Positions 26,937 to 35,628 of a DNA stretch of 64,000 nt are shown one piece after another. Position 1 is the stretch's first letter. Every line of letters begins with the position of its first letter. Made by a program: the position numbers and the translations under genes. The DNA comes from Actinomycetota bacterium. Its GTDB lineage: Bacteria; Actinomycetota; Acidimicrobiia; Acidimicrobiales; Ilumatobacteraceae. The DNA lies in NCBI GenBank assembly GCA_016213625.1, contig JACQZZ010000010.1, positions 26,949-90,948 of the forward strand. The letters are read 5' to 3'. The notes beneath the pieces were generated by a model. It saw only the letters and a list, made by a program, of their open reading frames with translations. It was not told where the DNA came from and did no database searches.

Positions 26937-28985
26937 CTATCGTCGCGCGCGACTGGCGAAAAGATCCGCCGGGGTGGGCTCACCGAGCAGGTGTCCCTGC
27001 ACGAGGTCGCAGCCGAGCACCCGCAAGCGACGCAATTGGTCGGCCGACGTGACCCACTCGGCCACCACTTGCATGTCCAACGCGTGGGCGAGCTGGATGA
27101 TGGCCCGCACGATGGGATCGTCGTCGCCGCTCGTGCCCAGCATGCGGGCGACCGTGCCGTCGAGCTTCAGCACGTCGGCTTCGCACGTGCGCAGCGCAGT
27201 GAGCGACGAGATGCCGGTGCCGAAGCTGTCGAGGGCCAGTTGCACGCCGAACCGACGCAGCGCCTGCAGCGAACGGAGGCTGCCCGGCTGCTGATCGTTC
27301 AGCGTGTCTTCGTCGAAGTCGAACGTGAGCTGGTGCGGGCTGAGCTCCATCTGGCGTACGGTGGCGAGCACACGCTCGACGAAGGTGCCCTCGGCCAGTT
27401 GCCGGGCAGCGACGTTGATGTGCACGCTGAAGCTGCGGTCGACCAGGCCGGCGTCGAGCCATGCTCGGGTGTCGAGACACGCCTGGCGAGTGACCCAGTC
27501 GCCGATGGGCACGATGGCACCCGATTCCTCGGCGAGGTGCAGGAACTGCGCGGGCAGCAGCGTGCCGCGCTCGGGGTGGTCCCAACGCAGCAGCGCCTCG
27601 GCGCCGGCGATGCGGCTGCTGTGCGTGCTGATGATGGGCTGGTAGGCGAGCCGCAACTGACCGGCGGCGAGCGCGCGTTCGAGTTCGCCGCCGAGTTCTT
27701 TGTGCTTGCGCGACTCGGCGCGCATGGCGTCGGTGTACAGCTCGCTGCGGCTCCGGCCCCGGCGCTTCGCCTGGTACATGGCGATGTCGGCGTTGCGCAG
27801 CAGATCCACGGCCGCTTCCGAGGCGCTCATACCTTCGATGTGGTGGGGCGAGGCGACGGCCACGCCGATGCTGACCGACAATTCGATCTCGACGCCGTTG
27901 AGCATGATGCGTCCGCTCAGCGAGTGGCGGATGCGCTCGGCCAGATCCAGCGCCGTGTGTTCGTCGATGCCGCCGTCGCACAGCACCACGAACTCGTCGC
28001 CACCGATGCGGGCCACCACGTCGGAGGGGCGCGTGGCGTGCATGATGCGGGTGGCCACCTGGGTGAGCAGCGCATCGCCCACCTCGTGACCGACCGTGTC
28101 GTTGACGTCCTTCAGGCGATCGACGTCCATGAACAGGATGGCGGCGTTGTTGCGGGTGCCGCGGATGCCGTCGAGCGCGTCGGCCGCCGTACGCAACAGC
28201 AGGAGGCGGTTGGGCAGCCCGGTGAGCGGATCGTGGTTGGCCTGGCGCGTGAGTTCGCTCTGCAGGTGCTTGGTGGCGGTGATGTCGCGAGCGACACCAC
28301 CCCAGTACTCGACGATGCCGTCGGCGGACCGGTGCATGACCAGGTCGACGTCGAGCGTGCGCTCGAGTCCGTCGGGCCCGCGGAAGCCGACCTCGCCGGA
28401 CCACTGGCTGGTGGCCGAGGCGTGCATCACCTCGCGCGGCACCTGGTCGCGGATGGCCTGCAGCAAACCGCGAGCGGCAGGGTCGCGCACCAGATCGATC
28501 TCGGCCTCCACACCGAACATGCGGCGCGCGGCGGCGTTGGTGTACACGGGCGAGCCGTTGCGGTCGAGGATGATGACGGCGTCGTCGGTGGCGCCGACCA
28601 CGCCTTCGAGGCGATCGAGCAACAGGGTCTGGGCGACATGCTCGGTGTGGTCGAGCGCGCTGCCGGCGTACCCGGAGATACGCCCGGTGATGTCGCGCAC
28701 GGCCGTGGCGTCGATGCGAACCCAGGTCATGCGGCCCTCGCCGTGCCACACCCTGAACTCGACCTGGATGTCGCCGTCACCCTCCGTGGCCCTGCGCCAC
28801 GCGAGTTCGGCGGTGGCGCGATCGCCGGGGTGAGCGTTCGACCACGGCGGCATGCCGACCGCGGAACCACCCGTACCCAGCACGAGCGCGCCAAATGCTG
28901 CGTTGGCCGCGGTGACGCGACCCTCGCGGTCGGCTTGGAACAAGCCCACCGGCAGCGAAGGGAGCAACTCGTTGATGTCCGCCAT
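26937..28985 (-). CDS. PAS-PAS-GGDEF-EAL cyclic-di-GMP protein
   Basis: A 682-residue cytoplasmic protein with two PAS sensors (about 1-125 and 130-250), a GGDEF domain (RIGGDEFVVL near residue 328) and an EAL domain (AEALLRW near 462). The RPSD inhibitory I-site precedes GGDEF by five residues, so the cyclase half looks intact and feedback-controlled. The EAL half has changed metal positions: DDFGTG reads DSFGTG and the EGVE motif reads EWVTS, which may abolish hydrolysis. A TACAA-N4-TTGTA palindrome covers its likely -10. It heads a minus-strand run with CPBP and perhaps rhomboid. Confidence 0.92.
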   Translation of the reverse strand: MADINELLPSLPVGLFQADREGRVTAANAAFGALVLGTGGSAVGMPPWSNAHPGDRATAELAWRRATEGDGDIQVEFRVWHGEGRMTWVRIDATAVRDITGRISGYAGSALDHTEHVAQTLLLDRLEGVVGATDDAVIILDRNGSPVYTNAAARRMFGVEAEIDLVRDPAARGLLQAIRDQVPREVMHASATSQWSGEVGFRGPDGLERTLDVDLVMHRSADGIVEYWGGVARDITATKHLQSELTRQANHDPLTGLPNRLLLLRTAADALDGIRGTRNNAAILFMDVDRLKDVNDTVGHEVGDALLTQVATRIMHATRPSDVVARIGGDEFVVLCDGGIDEHTALDLAERIRHSLSGRIMLNGVEIELSVSIGVAVASPHHIEGMSASEAAVDLLRNADIAMYQAKRRGRSRSELYTDAMRAESRKHKELGGELERALAAGQLRLAYQPIISTHSSRIAGAEALLRWDHPERGTLLPAQFLHLAEESGAIVPIGDWVTRQACLDTRAWLDAGLVDRSFSVHINVAARQLAEGTFVERVLATVRQMELSPHQLTFDFDEDTLNDQQPGSLRSLQALRRFGVQLALDSFGTGISSLTALRTCEADVLKLDGTVARMLGTSGDDDPIVRAIIQLAHALDMQVVAEWVTSADQLRRLRVLGCDLVQGHLLGEPTPADLFASRARR

Positions 28986-28988
28986 CCT

Positions 28989-29002
28989 TACAAATTCTTG
29001 TA
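28989..29002. promoter_or_regulatory. Palindrome over the GGDEF-EAL promoter
   Basis: TACAA-ATTC-TTGTA is an AT-rich palindrome 4 bp before the ATG of the cyclic-di-GMP gene; its minus-strand reading contains AAGAAT, a plausible -10. A repressor bound here would block initiation. Confidence 0.4.
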
Positions 29003-29027
29003 GGTGCGGAAGAGGTATCGGCCGCTG

Positions 29028-29684
29028 TCAGCCCCGGCTGAAGGTTCCGGTGACGTTGGTCGATGCAATTTCCGCCGTACTGATGCCACTCGAGAATTCG
29101 TCACGGCCCGCACCGTCACCAAGTCCCGTCCGCTCACCAAGATAGTGCACGGTGACCTCATATGTGTGCGTCGAACCTGCAGGAGGGCACGGACCGGTGT
29201 AGGCGATGTCGCCCACGCCGTTGGTGGCCTGTACGGCTCCGAGGGGCACTTCGCCCTCGGCGAGGCCCGTGGAGGTGGGGTCCAGGCCGGCGATGGCCCA
29301 GTGGGCGAAGGTGGGCAGATCGAGATCGGTCATGGTGACGGCGATCTCCAGCGTGCCTTCGGGGGCAGCGCTCCAGGTGAGTGCCGGCGACGTGTTGGCC
29401 CCGTCGCAGGTGTACTGCGCATCGATGGCTCCGCCCTCGGCCCAGGGAGCCGTGAGCACGTACGGAGCGTCCGACGGTGGGATGGTCGCGGCGGTGGTGG
29501 GAGCCGTCGACTCGGGCGCATCGGTGTTGGCGGGGTCGACCACGGGATCCGTGGGCGGCGCCAACGTGCTGATGGATTGGTTCTGGTCGGGCTTGGCCTC
29601 GCGCAAGGTGCGGCCGTCGTCGCGGCAACCGGCGCTGACCATGACGAGGATGAAGGCGGTGGTGAGAAGGGCGACTCGGCGCAC
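29028..29684 (-). CDS. PEBP/YbhB-family lipoprotein
   Basis: A 218-residue exported protein. A lipoprotein signal ends at VMVSAGC (Cys near residue 20), followed by a Pro/Thr-rich linker (to about 75) and a phosphatidylethanolamine-binding-protein fold. Key segments are CDGANTSPALTW, HWAIAG and YTGPCPPAGSTHTYEVTVHYL, matching the YbhB/YbcL Raf-kinase-inhibitor-like family. Ligand and role are unknown. TAGGCT lies 6 nt before the GTG; it is divergent to mca. Confidence 0.85.
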   Translation of the reverse strand: MRRVALLTTAFILVMVSAGCRDDGRTLREAKPDQNQSISTLAPPTDPVVDPANTDAPESTAPTTAATIPPSDAPYVLTAPWAEGGAIDAQYTCDGANTSPALTWSAAPEGTLEIAVTMTDLDLPTFAHWAIAGLDPTSTGLAEGEVPLGAVQATNGVGDIAYTGPCPPAGSTHTYEVTVHYLGERTGLGDGAGRDEFSSGISTAEIASTNVTGTFSRG

Positions 29685-29726
29685 CGCAGCAGCCTACGCA
29701 TGGCGCTGCGTGGATATCGTGCAGGC
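29685..29726. promoter_or_regulatory. Divergent leaderless promoters of PEBP and mca
   Basis: The 42-bp gap holds TAGGCT on the minus strand (29696-29691) and TATCGT on the plus strand (29715-29720), each 6 nt from its start codon. Confidence 0.55.
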
Positions 29727-30641
29727 GTGGATGCTCCGCTCAGCCTGCTCACCCTGCACGCTCACCCCGACGACGAAGCCTCCAAAGGCGCCCCCACCCT
29801 GGCCAAGTACAAGGCCGAGGGTGTGCACACCGTGCTCGTGTGCTGCACCGGTGGGGAAGAGGGCGACCTGCAGAATCCGTCGTTGCGTGAACCCGGTCAG
29901 CCCTTCCACGGCCTGTCGGCCGACGAGGAGAAGGCGCTGCTCGCCGAGTTGCGCCCTGCCGAACTGGCCAGGTCGGCCGAGATCATCGGCTTCGACCGGG
30001 TCGTGATGCTCGGTTACCGCGACTCGGGCATGCTCGAGTCGCCGGCCAACGAGCATCCCGACTGCTTTCACATGGCGCCGCTCGACGAAGCCGTGGGGCG
30101 GCTGGTGGCCATCATCCGCCGTGAACGACCGCAGGTCATCATCACCTACGGCGATGATCAGCGCGGGTACCCGCACCCCGATCACGTGAAGGTGCACGAC
30201 ATCTCGTTGCCGGCGTTCGAACGCGCCGGCGACCCTGCTTGGTACCCCGAGGTGGGCGAGCCATGGCAGCCCTCGAAGCTGTACTACACGATGTGGTCGA
30301 AGGCGCGGCTGATGGCCGTGCACGAGGGCATGATCCGCCATCGCGGCGAGTCGCCGTACGAACAGGACTGGCTCGACCGTCCCGGCCAGGACCATCGCAT
30401 CACCACCAAGATCGACGTGGGGGAGTACCTGTGGGCGCGAAGCGGGGCGTTGCGGGCCCACGCCACCCAGGTCGACCCGAGCGAACCGTGGTGGTTCGGG
30501 CTCACCGACACCCAACTGGCCGAGGTGTACCCGTGGGAGGACTGGATCCTCGCCCGGTCACTGGTGGGCACACCCGCCGAGGGGGTACTGGAGGACGACC
30601 TGTTCGCCGGCATCCGCAGCACCGTGGAGGCGCCCCGATGA
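29727..30641 (+). CDS. mca: Mycothiol S-conjugate amidase (PIG-L family)
   Basis: A 304-residue zinc amidase that cleaves mycothiol S-conjugates, releasing a mercapturic acid for export. The zinc motif AHPDDEASKGAPTLAKY (about 12-28) and CTGGEEGDLQNP match Mca more closely than the paralogue MshB; YPHPDHVKVHDI supplies the third ligand. GTG 29727 is fixed by TATCGT 6 nt upstream; an extended upstream frame lacks sense. The stop overlaps the next small gene by ATGA. Its presence implies mycothiol in the host. Confidence 0.87.
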   Translation: MDAPLSLLTLHAHPDDEASKGAPTLAKYKAEGVHTVLVCCTGGEEGDLQNPSLREPGQPFHGLSADEEKALLAELRPAELARSAEIIGFDRVVMLGYRDSGMLESPANEHPDCFHMAPLDEAVGRLVAIIRRERPQVIITYGDDQRGYPHPDHVKVHDISLPAFERAGDPAWYPEVGEPWQPSKLYYTMWSKARLMAVHEGMIRHRGESPYEQDWLDRPGQDHRITTKIDVGEYLWARSGALRAHATQVDPSEPWWFGLTDTQLAEVYPWEDWILARSLVGTPAEGVLEDDLFAGIRSTVEAPR

Positions 30642-30865
30642 GCGTGCAGTACCGGGTGGCGTTCGGCAAGAACGACGAGGCCGTCGAAGGGCCCGACGAC
30701 GCCGCGGTGGTGGTCACCGTGCCGGCCGCCGATGCGGCGTTGCCGCCGGCCGTGGCGTTCATGCAGGGCAAGCTGAAGAGCACCGGCCCCACCGGCCCAC
30801 TGTTCGATGCATTCGCCGACGGGTCGGCGGCGGCGGCGATCAGCCGGCTCGCATCGCGTCCCTGA
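30638..30865 (+). CDS. Small protein coupled to mca
   Basis: This 75-residue product (MSVQYRVAFGKNDEAVEGPDDAAVVVTV...) overlaps mca through ATGA. It consists of a beta-rich first half and a helical C-terminus (FDAFADGSAAAAISRLASR). Its last 26 bases overlap the 3' end of the convergent YdjC gene. The coupling suggests a role with Mca or mycothiol detoxification, but no family is recognised. Confidence 0.68.
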   Translation: MSVQYRVAFGKNDEAVEGPDDAAVVVTVPAADAALPPAVAFMQGKLKSTGPTGPLFDAFADGSAAAAISRLASRP

Positions 30866-31676
30866 GCGCCCGGTAGCCCACGGGCACGCAGCCCGAGTCC
30901 ACCAGCAGGGTTCGCAGCGTGGCATCGGCCGTGACCAGATCGTGGTCGTCGATCCACAGCTCGGCCGAGTCGGTGATGGCGCGTACCTCGGGCGTGTCGA
31001 TCACCGGCTGCACGTGGATCTCCGTGACCCCGGGCTGCAGCGTGCGGATGGCGTCGTAGACGCGCTCGCGGCTGCCGGCCCGCCAGTCGTGATCGAAGTG
31101 GTCGGGAAACAGCACGCCTTCTTCCTGGGCCAGCCGCCGGAACGGGAAGCCGGCCTGCTCGGTCGTGATGGTGCTGGGCAGGCGAATGGGAAGGGCGAAC
31201 TCGACGGCGAGTTCGAGGTACACGTCGAAGAACTCGGGGCGCAGGGTGATGGCCGACAGGTGCGGCGCCAGATGGGTGACGTCGATGCCCCATGCGATGG
31301 CGCGCTCGATCTGGGCGCGGCATTCGCGCAGCACCTCGGCGGGGTCGGCGTGCTGCCACAGGTCGTCGACGTCGCGGGGGAAGCCACCCTCGCCGGAGAG
31401 CAGCGTGGGGGCGTGGGTGATGGGCCCGAACCGGTAGGCCTCGTGCTCGCAGTTGAGCGTGAGGTGCACACCGATGTCGTCGGTGGGGAGGGCCTGCATG
31501 GCCGCGTGACGCGCCCACGGGGCGGGAACCATGATGCTGGCGCAGGTGGCCACGCCGTGGCGGATGGCATCGAACACGCCCTCGTTGGCGGCGTGCGAGC
31601 TGCCGAGGTCGTCGCACGAGATGATGACCAGCCGGGTCTCGGCGGCGTACCCCAGGCGTTCGGCGAGCGTCGTCAC
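30840..31676 (-). CDS. YdjC/ChbG-family carbohydrate deacetylase
   Basis: A 278-residue metal-dependent deacetylase related to ChbG, which removes acetyl groups from N-acetylated sugars. The metal motif is ISCDDLGSSHAANEG (Asp-Asp about 21-22), followed by DDIGVHLTLNCEHE and VTHLAPHLSA (His ligands). TAGCGT lies 7 nt before the GTG and its first three bases are the TAG stop of the upstream nuclease gene. Convergent overlap with the mca partner gene is 26 bp. Substrate unknown. Confidence 0.83.
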   Translation of the reverse strand: MTTLAERLGYAAETRLVIISCDDLGSSHAANEGVFDAIRHGVATCASIMVPAPWARHAAMQALPTDDIGVHLTLNCEHEAYRFGPITHAPTLLSGEGGFPRDVDDLWQHADPAEVLRECRAQIERAIAWGIDVTHLAPHLSAITLRPEFFDVYLELAVEFALPIRLPSTITTEQAGFPFRRLAQEEGVLFPDHFDHDWRAGSRERVYDAIRTLQPGVTEIHVQPVIDTPEVRAITDSAELWIDDHDLVTADATLRTLLVDSGCVPVGYRALRDAMRAG

Positions 31677-31686
31677 GGGCGGAACG

Positions 31687-32199
31687 CTATCCGGTGCACC
31701 CGGCCCAGAGACCGATGTCGTCGGCCTCGGCAGCGCGTGCCGCCACGACGAACTCGTCGCTGTGCGCCACGTTCGGCGGAATGGTGAGCAACCGGGCGTA
31801 CCCCTGACGAACGATCTGCAGGTTCACGAAGGTGCGGTCGGCCACGAGGTAGACGTAGGCGAGGAGCCGGCCGTACTTGTCGCGTGGTTCCACGTCGCGC
31901 TCCAGACGCACCTCGGTGCCGACGGGCAGCAGCGACGCGGTGAACGCGCTGGCCTCTGGACCGAAGCACTGCACCGGCGTGTCGGGCTTCTTCGTCTCCG
32001 GGGTGTCGATGCCGATGAGCCGCACCTTCTCGTTCGTGCCGTTGACCATCACGCTGATGGTGTCGCCGTCGGTGACCTTCACCACGGTGGCATTGCCCCA
32101 CGACGCGCTGCTGGGCGCGTGCGTGGTGCACGCGCCCAGCAGGATCAGGCCCAGTACGAGTGAGCCCAGTACGAGTGGGCCCAGGACGAAACGTCGCAT
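31687..32199 (-). CDS. Thermonuclease-like lipoprotein (SNase domain)
   Basis: A 170-residue exported nuclease. The signal has a lipobox GLILLGAC, then an SNase (staphylococcal nuclease) domain: VVKVTDGDTISVMV, VRLIGIDTPETKKP, VRLERDVEPRDKYGRLLAYV. The catalytic Arg-Glu-Arg set is present (Arg in VRLIGID, Glu in the LERD or VEPRDKYGR segment, Arg in KYGRLL). A GTG immediately before the ATG is an alternative start. It probably scavenges or degrades extracellular DNA. Confidence 0.87.
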   Translation of the reverse strand: MRRFVLGPLVLGSLVLGLILLGACTTHAPSSASWGNATVVKVTDGDTISVMVNGTNEKVRLIGIDTPETKKPDTPVQCFGPEASAFTASLLPVGTEVRLERDVEPRDKYGRLLAYVYLVADRTFVNLQIVRQGYARLLTIPPNVAHSDEFVVAARAAEADDIGLWAGCTG

Positions 32200-32233
32200 C
32201 ACGCCGTTCTATCGGCGCGACGAGTGGTTGTGC

Positions 32234-33412
32234 CTAGAGGCGTTCGATGATGGTGCCGGTGCCGAGACCGCCACCGCAGCACATGCTGATGAGGCCGTAG
32301 CGGCCACCCGAGCGCTCGAGCTCGTACAGCGCCTTGGTGATGAGGAATCCGCCGGTGCCGCCGAGGGGGTGGCCGAGGGCGATGGCGCCGCCGTTGGGGT
32401 TCACCTTCTCGGGGTTGGCGCCGACTTCCTTCTGCCAGGCGAGCACGACCGAGGCGAAGGCCTCGTTGATCTCGAACACATCGATGTCGTCGATGGACAG
32501 GCCGGTGCGGCCGAGCAGACGATGCGTGGCGTCGATGGGGCCGGTGAGCATGAGCACGGGGTCCACGCCCACGTTGCACGAGTCGACGATGCGGGCGCGG
32601 GGCTTCAGGCCCAACGCCGCTGCCTTCTCCTCGGTCATCAGCAGCACGGCCGAGGCGCCGTCGCTGATCTGCGACGAGTTGCCGGCGGTGTGCACGCCGT
32701 TCTCGCGGCCGACCGGCTTCAGGGACGCGAGCTTCTCGAGCGTGGTCTCGCGCAGGCCTTCGTCGCGGTCGACGGTGTGGAACGTGTCGGCCGGGCTGCC
32801 GTCCTCGTTGCGGTCGGGTGCCTGCACGGTGACGTACTGGCCGGAGAAGCGGTCTTCCTTCCAGGCCTGGGCAGCGAGCTGCTGGCTGCGGAAGCCGAAC
32901 GCGTCGGTGTCCTCGCGGGTGATGCCCCACTTGTCGGCGATGCGCTCGGCACCCTCGAACTGCGAGGTCATCTCGTACTGCTCGAAGTAGGTCTTCGGGA
33001 TCGGGATGCCCAGGCCGAGCGCCTTGTTGCCGCCGACACCGATGGGGATGCGGCTCATCACTTCCACGCCGCAGGCGAGGGCCACGTCGACCACGCCGCT
33101 GCCCACGAGGGCGCCGGCCAGGTTGGTGGCCTGCTGGCTGCTGCCGCACTGCGTGTCGACCGTGGTGGCGGCGGTGGTGAGAGGGAGGCCGGCGCTCAGC
33201 CACGCGGTGCGCGTGACGTTGAACGCCTGCTCGCCCACCTGGCTGACGCAGCCGCCGATGACCTGATCGATCTGCGCCGGGTCGATGCCGGTGCGGTCGA
33301 CGATGGCCTTCTGGACGGTGGCGAGCACCTCGGCGGGGTGCATGGTGGACAGGCCGCCGTTGCGCTTGCCGATGGGCGTGCGCACGGCGTCGACGATGAC
33401 GATGTTGCTCAT
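32234..33412 (-). CDS. Thiolase (acetyl-CoA acetyltransferase family)
   Basis: A 392-residue thiolase that condenses or cleaves acyl-CoA, the last step of beta-oxidation. The nucleophile Cys lies in DTQCGSSQQATNLA (about residue 88); the second active-site motif GGAIALGHPLGGTG (about 342-355) and the C-terminal CCGGGLGTGTI (Cys about 380) are complete. ATG 33412 is served by TAGGCT 6 nt upstream. Its promoter overlaps that of nudC in a 23-bp spacer. Confidence 0.92.
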   Translation of the reverse strand: MSNIVIVDAVRTPIGKRNGGLSTMHPAEVLATVQKAIVDRTGIDPAQIDQVIGGCVSQVGEQAFNVTRTAWLSAGLPLTTAATTVDTQCGSSQQATNLAGALVGSGVVDVALACGVEVMSRIPIGVGGNKALGLGIPIPKTYFEQYEMTSQFEGAERIADKWGITREDTDAFGFRSQQLAAQAWKEDRFSGQYVTVQAPDRNEDGSPADTFHTVDRDEGLRETTLEKLASLKPVGRENGVHTAGNSSQISDGASAVLLMTEEKAAALGLKPRARIVDSCNVGVDPVLMLTGPIDATHRLLGRTGLSIDDIDVFEINEAFASVVLAWQKEVGANPEKVNPNGGAIALGHPLGGTGGFLITKALYELERSGGRYGLISMCCGGGLGTGTIIERL

Positions 33413-33435
33413 GGCCGCAGCCTACGGTGGCGGTC
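33413..33435. promoter_or_regulatory. Overlapping bidirectional -10 elements (thiolase/nudC)
   Basis: Two divergent ATGs are 23 bp apart. The 10-mer AGCCTACGGT (33419-33428) reads TAGGCT on the minus strand and TACGGT on the plus strand, sharing the central TA. Spacing to the ATGs is 6 and 7 nt. RNA polymerase could bind only one direction at a time. Confidence 0.6.
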
Positions 33436-34203
33436 ATGTCCGCCTTCAACCCTGCGTTGCGTCCCGCTGACGGGGCCAGCGAGCACCGCTACATCCATGT
33501 CATCGGCTCGTCGGTGTTCGTCGACGACCGGCCCGGCGACGACGGCTGGGCCGTGCACGTCCTCGGCATGCTCGGCGATCAGGCGTGCTGGGGTGTCGAC
33601 GTGCCGCACGGCGAGGATCCGTCGTACGGCGCTGCCACCGATCTGTACTCGTACTACGGCCGCGCGGGCGAGGTCGACTGGCTCATCGCCGGCCGCGCCG
33701 TGCAATTGGTGGAGTGGGCGCGCACGCACCGTTACTGCGGTCGCTGCGGCACCGAGACGGTGTCGCTCGACGGCGAACGTGCGATGAAGTGTCCGGCGTG
33801 TGCACTGCTCGCCTTTCCGCGCCTCGCGCCGGCGATGATCACGCTCGTCACCCGCGGCGACGAGGCGCTCCTCGCTCGGGGTGTCGCGTTCCGTGCTCCG
33901 ATGTACTCGTGCCTCGCCGGCTTCGTCGAGCCGGGCGAGTCGCTCGAGGGTGCGGTGGTGCGCGAGGTGCGCGAAGAAGTCGGTGTCGAAGTCACCAACG
34001 TGCGATACCAAGGCAGCCAGCCATGGCCGTTCCCGCACAGTCTGATGGTGGGTTTCCGTGCCGACTGGGCGAGTGGCGACATCGTGTGCGACCCCACCGA
34101 GATCCTCGACGCGCAGTGGTACACACGCGACAACTTGCCGCCCATTCCACCCGCCATCAGCATCGCGAGGAAGCTCATCGACGCCTGGCTCGCCGAGGGC
34201 TGA
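33436..34203 (+). CDS. nudC: NADH pyrophosphatase (NudC-type Nudix, RNA decapping)
   Basis: A 255-residue Nudix hydrolase that splits NAD(H) and can remove the NAD cap of RNA. Its zinc ribbon has CGRCG...CPAC (about 100-121), the Nudix box is GFVEPGESLEGAVVREVREE (about 161-180) and the NudC-specific motif SQPWPFPHSLM follows. ATG 33436 follows TACGGT by 7 nt; a GTG at 33427 lies inside the promoter. Divergent to the thiolase gene. Confidence 0.92.
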   Translation: MSAFNPALRPADGASEHRYIHVIGSSVFVDDRPGDDGWAVHVLGMLGDQACWGVDVPHGEDPSYGAATDLYSYYGRAGEVDWLIAGRAVQLVEWARTHRYCGRCGTETVSLDGERAMKCPACALLAFPRLAPAMITLVTRGDEALLARGVAFRAPMYSCLAGFVEPGESLEGAVVREVREEVGVEVTNVRYQGSQPWPFPHSLMVGFRADWASGDIVCDPTEILDAQWYTRDNLPPIPPAISIARKLIDAWLAEG

Positions 34204-34212
34204 TCGCGGCTT

Positions 34213-34237
34213 GTGCTCCCTCGCGGGAGGGCGCACA
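34213..34237. terminator. Small hairpin after nudC
   Basis: GTGCTCCC...GGGA...GCAC arms surround a TCGC loop just downstream of the nudC stop and just before the -10 candidate of the next gene. It may end nudC transcripts. Confidence 0.3.
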
Positions 34238-34278
34238 CTGAGGTCGAGAAGCGAACCCACTTCCGTGAGGGGGTCGTC

Positions 34279-35610
34279 GTGAACGTCCACTCCTCGACCG
34301 GTACGACCTCCTCGCTCGACGAGTCGTTGGCTGCGTGGCATGCCGCTGGACTCATCGACTCGGACCAAGTGCACGCGATCAGCGCCTTCGAACGCGCCTC
34401 GAACAGCGCGCACACGCCGCGGCCGACGCCTGTTGCTCGGCGCCGCGTGCCCCTGGTGGCCGAGGCGCTCGGCTACCTCGGCGGCATGCTCGGGGTGGTC
34501 GGTCTCGTGCTCCTCGCGGCACGCTCGTGGCCGGATCTCGACACCGCCGGCCGGCTGCTCGTGACGAGTGGCGCGACGGTGGCCCTCACGATCGCCGGCA
34601 TGGTGGTACCCCATCGTGACGAGCCGGCCCTGGAACGGTTGCGCTGGTTCGTGTGGGGCGGTGCCACCGCGATCGGTGCGCTGATGGGCGGCGTGTTCGC
34701 CGTCGAGGTCCTCGACGCCAACTGGCCCCCGTCCGTCGTCTTGAGCGGAGCACTCGTGGCCACGGCACTGAGCGTGGTGTTGTGGTGGCAGCGCGAACGT
34801 CCGGTCCAGCAGCTCACCTTCCTGATCGGTGCCCTCGTGGTGGCAGGCACGTCGGTGGCCCAGCTCGACGTGGCAGGTCTCGCGGGGCTGGCGGTGTGGG
34901 CGGCCGCCGTGGTGATGGTCCGCGCTGGGCTCCTGCAGCGCACCACGTTCCCCGCGATGACGCTCGGTGTCGGTGCCGCCGGAATGGTGGTGGGGGCCGG
35001 GCTCGCCACCGAGCGAGACGTGGGCCTCGGATTGCTGTTCGCGACGCTGACGATCGCGACGTTGCTCACGATCGCCGGTTCCGCTCGTCCCACACAGCGT
35101 CGCGTGGATCGAGTGGTGCTCACCGTGGTCGGCGCGATGGGACTCCTGCAGACCCTGCCGCAGACGGTCGTCTGGTTCGGGCGCGATGCCGGGCTGGTGA
35201 CAGGTCTGATCGTGTTCGCCGTCGGTGTGGCGCTGGTCGTGGCCGCGGGTCGCGACCTCGTCGTCGCACCGGTCGTCACCCAGCTCGCCGGTGGCACGCT
35301 GCTCGTGGCGGGTACGGCGGTCATCGGCATGCAATCGGTGGCGATCGCCACCACGACGGGACTCGTGGTCGCCGTCGGGCTCCTCGCCGTCGGCACGGTG
35401 CCCGAGCACGCATTGCTGACCATCTTCGGCTGTCTCGGGCTGCTGATCAACGTGCCCTGGGCGATCAGCCACTTCTTCCCCGGTGAGGGACGCGCACCAT
35501 TGTTGATCGCGGTGTCCGGTGTGTTGATCGTCCTCGTCGCCGTGTGGCTGGCACATCAGGGAGGCGAGCTGCGGCATCAGTTCCGTCGTCACCGTCCGAC
35601 GCTGCACTGA
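34279..35610 (+). CDS. Large polytopic membrane protein (DUF2157-like)
   Basis: 443 residues with a soluble N-terminal region of about 60 residues (SLDESLAAWHAAGLIDSDQVHAISAFE) followed by some twelve or more closely spaced hydrophobic helices. The combination of a short helical N-domain and many helices resembles DUF2157-type proteins; function unknown. GTG 34279 is chosen because GAGGGGG (34266-34272) lies 6 nt upstream; an upstream ATG at 34213 falls in a hairpin. CACACT at 34234-34239 could be its -10. Confidence 0.75.
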   Translation: MNVHSSTGTTSSLDESLAAWHAAGLIDSDQVHAISAFERASNSAHTPRPTPVARRRVPLVAEALGYLGGMLGVVGLVLLAARSWPDLDTAGRLLVTSGATVALTIAGMVVPHRDEPALERLRWFVWGGATAIGALMGGVFAVEVLDANWPPSVVLSGALVATALSVVLWWQRERPVQQLTFLIGALVVAGTSVAQLDVAGLAGLAVWAAAVVMVRAGLLQRTTFPAMTLGVGAAGMVVGAGLATERDVGLGLLFATLTIATLLTIAGSARPTQRRVDRVVLTVVGAMGLLQTLPQTVVWFGRDAGLVTGLIVFAVGVALVVAAGRDLVVAPVVTQLAGGTLLVAGTAVIGMQSVAIATTTGLVVAVGLLAVGTVPEHALLTIFGCLGLLINVPWAISHFFPGEGRAPLLIAVSGVLIVLVAVWLAHQGGELRHQFRRHRPTLH

Positions 35611-35628
35611 CCGCCCAGCGCGTGTGGG

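Noticed and set aside
26991..29003. 670-codon open frame opposite the GGDEF-EAL gene
   Set aside because: Shadow frame; the minus strand shows GGDEF, I-site and EAL motifs.
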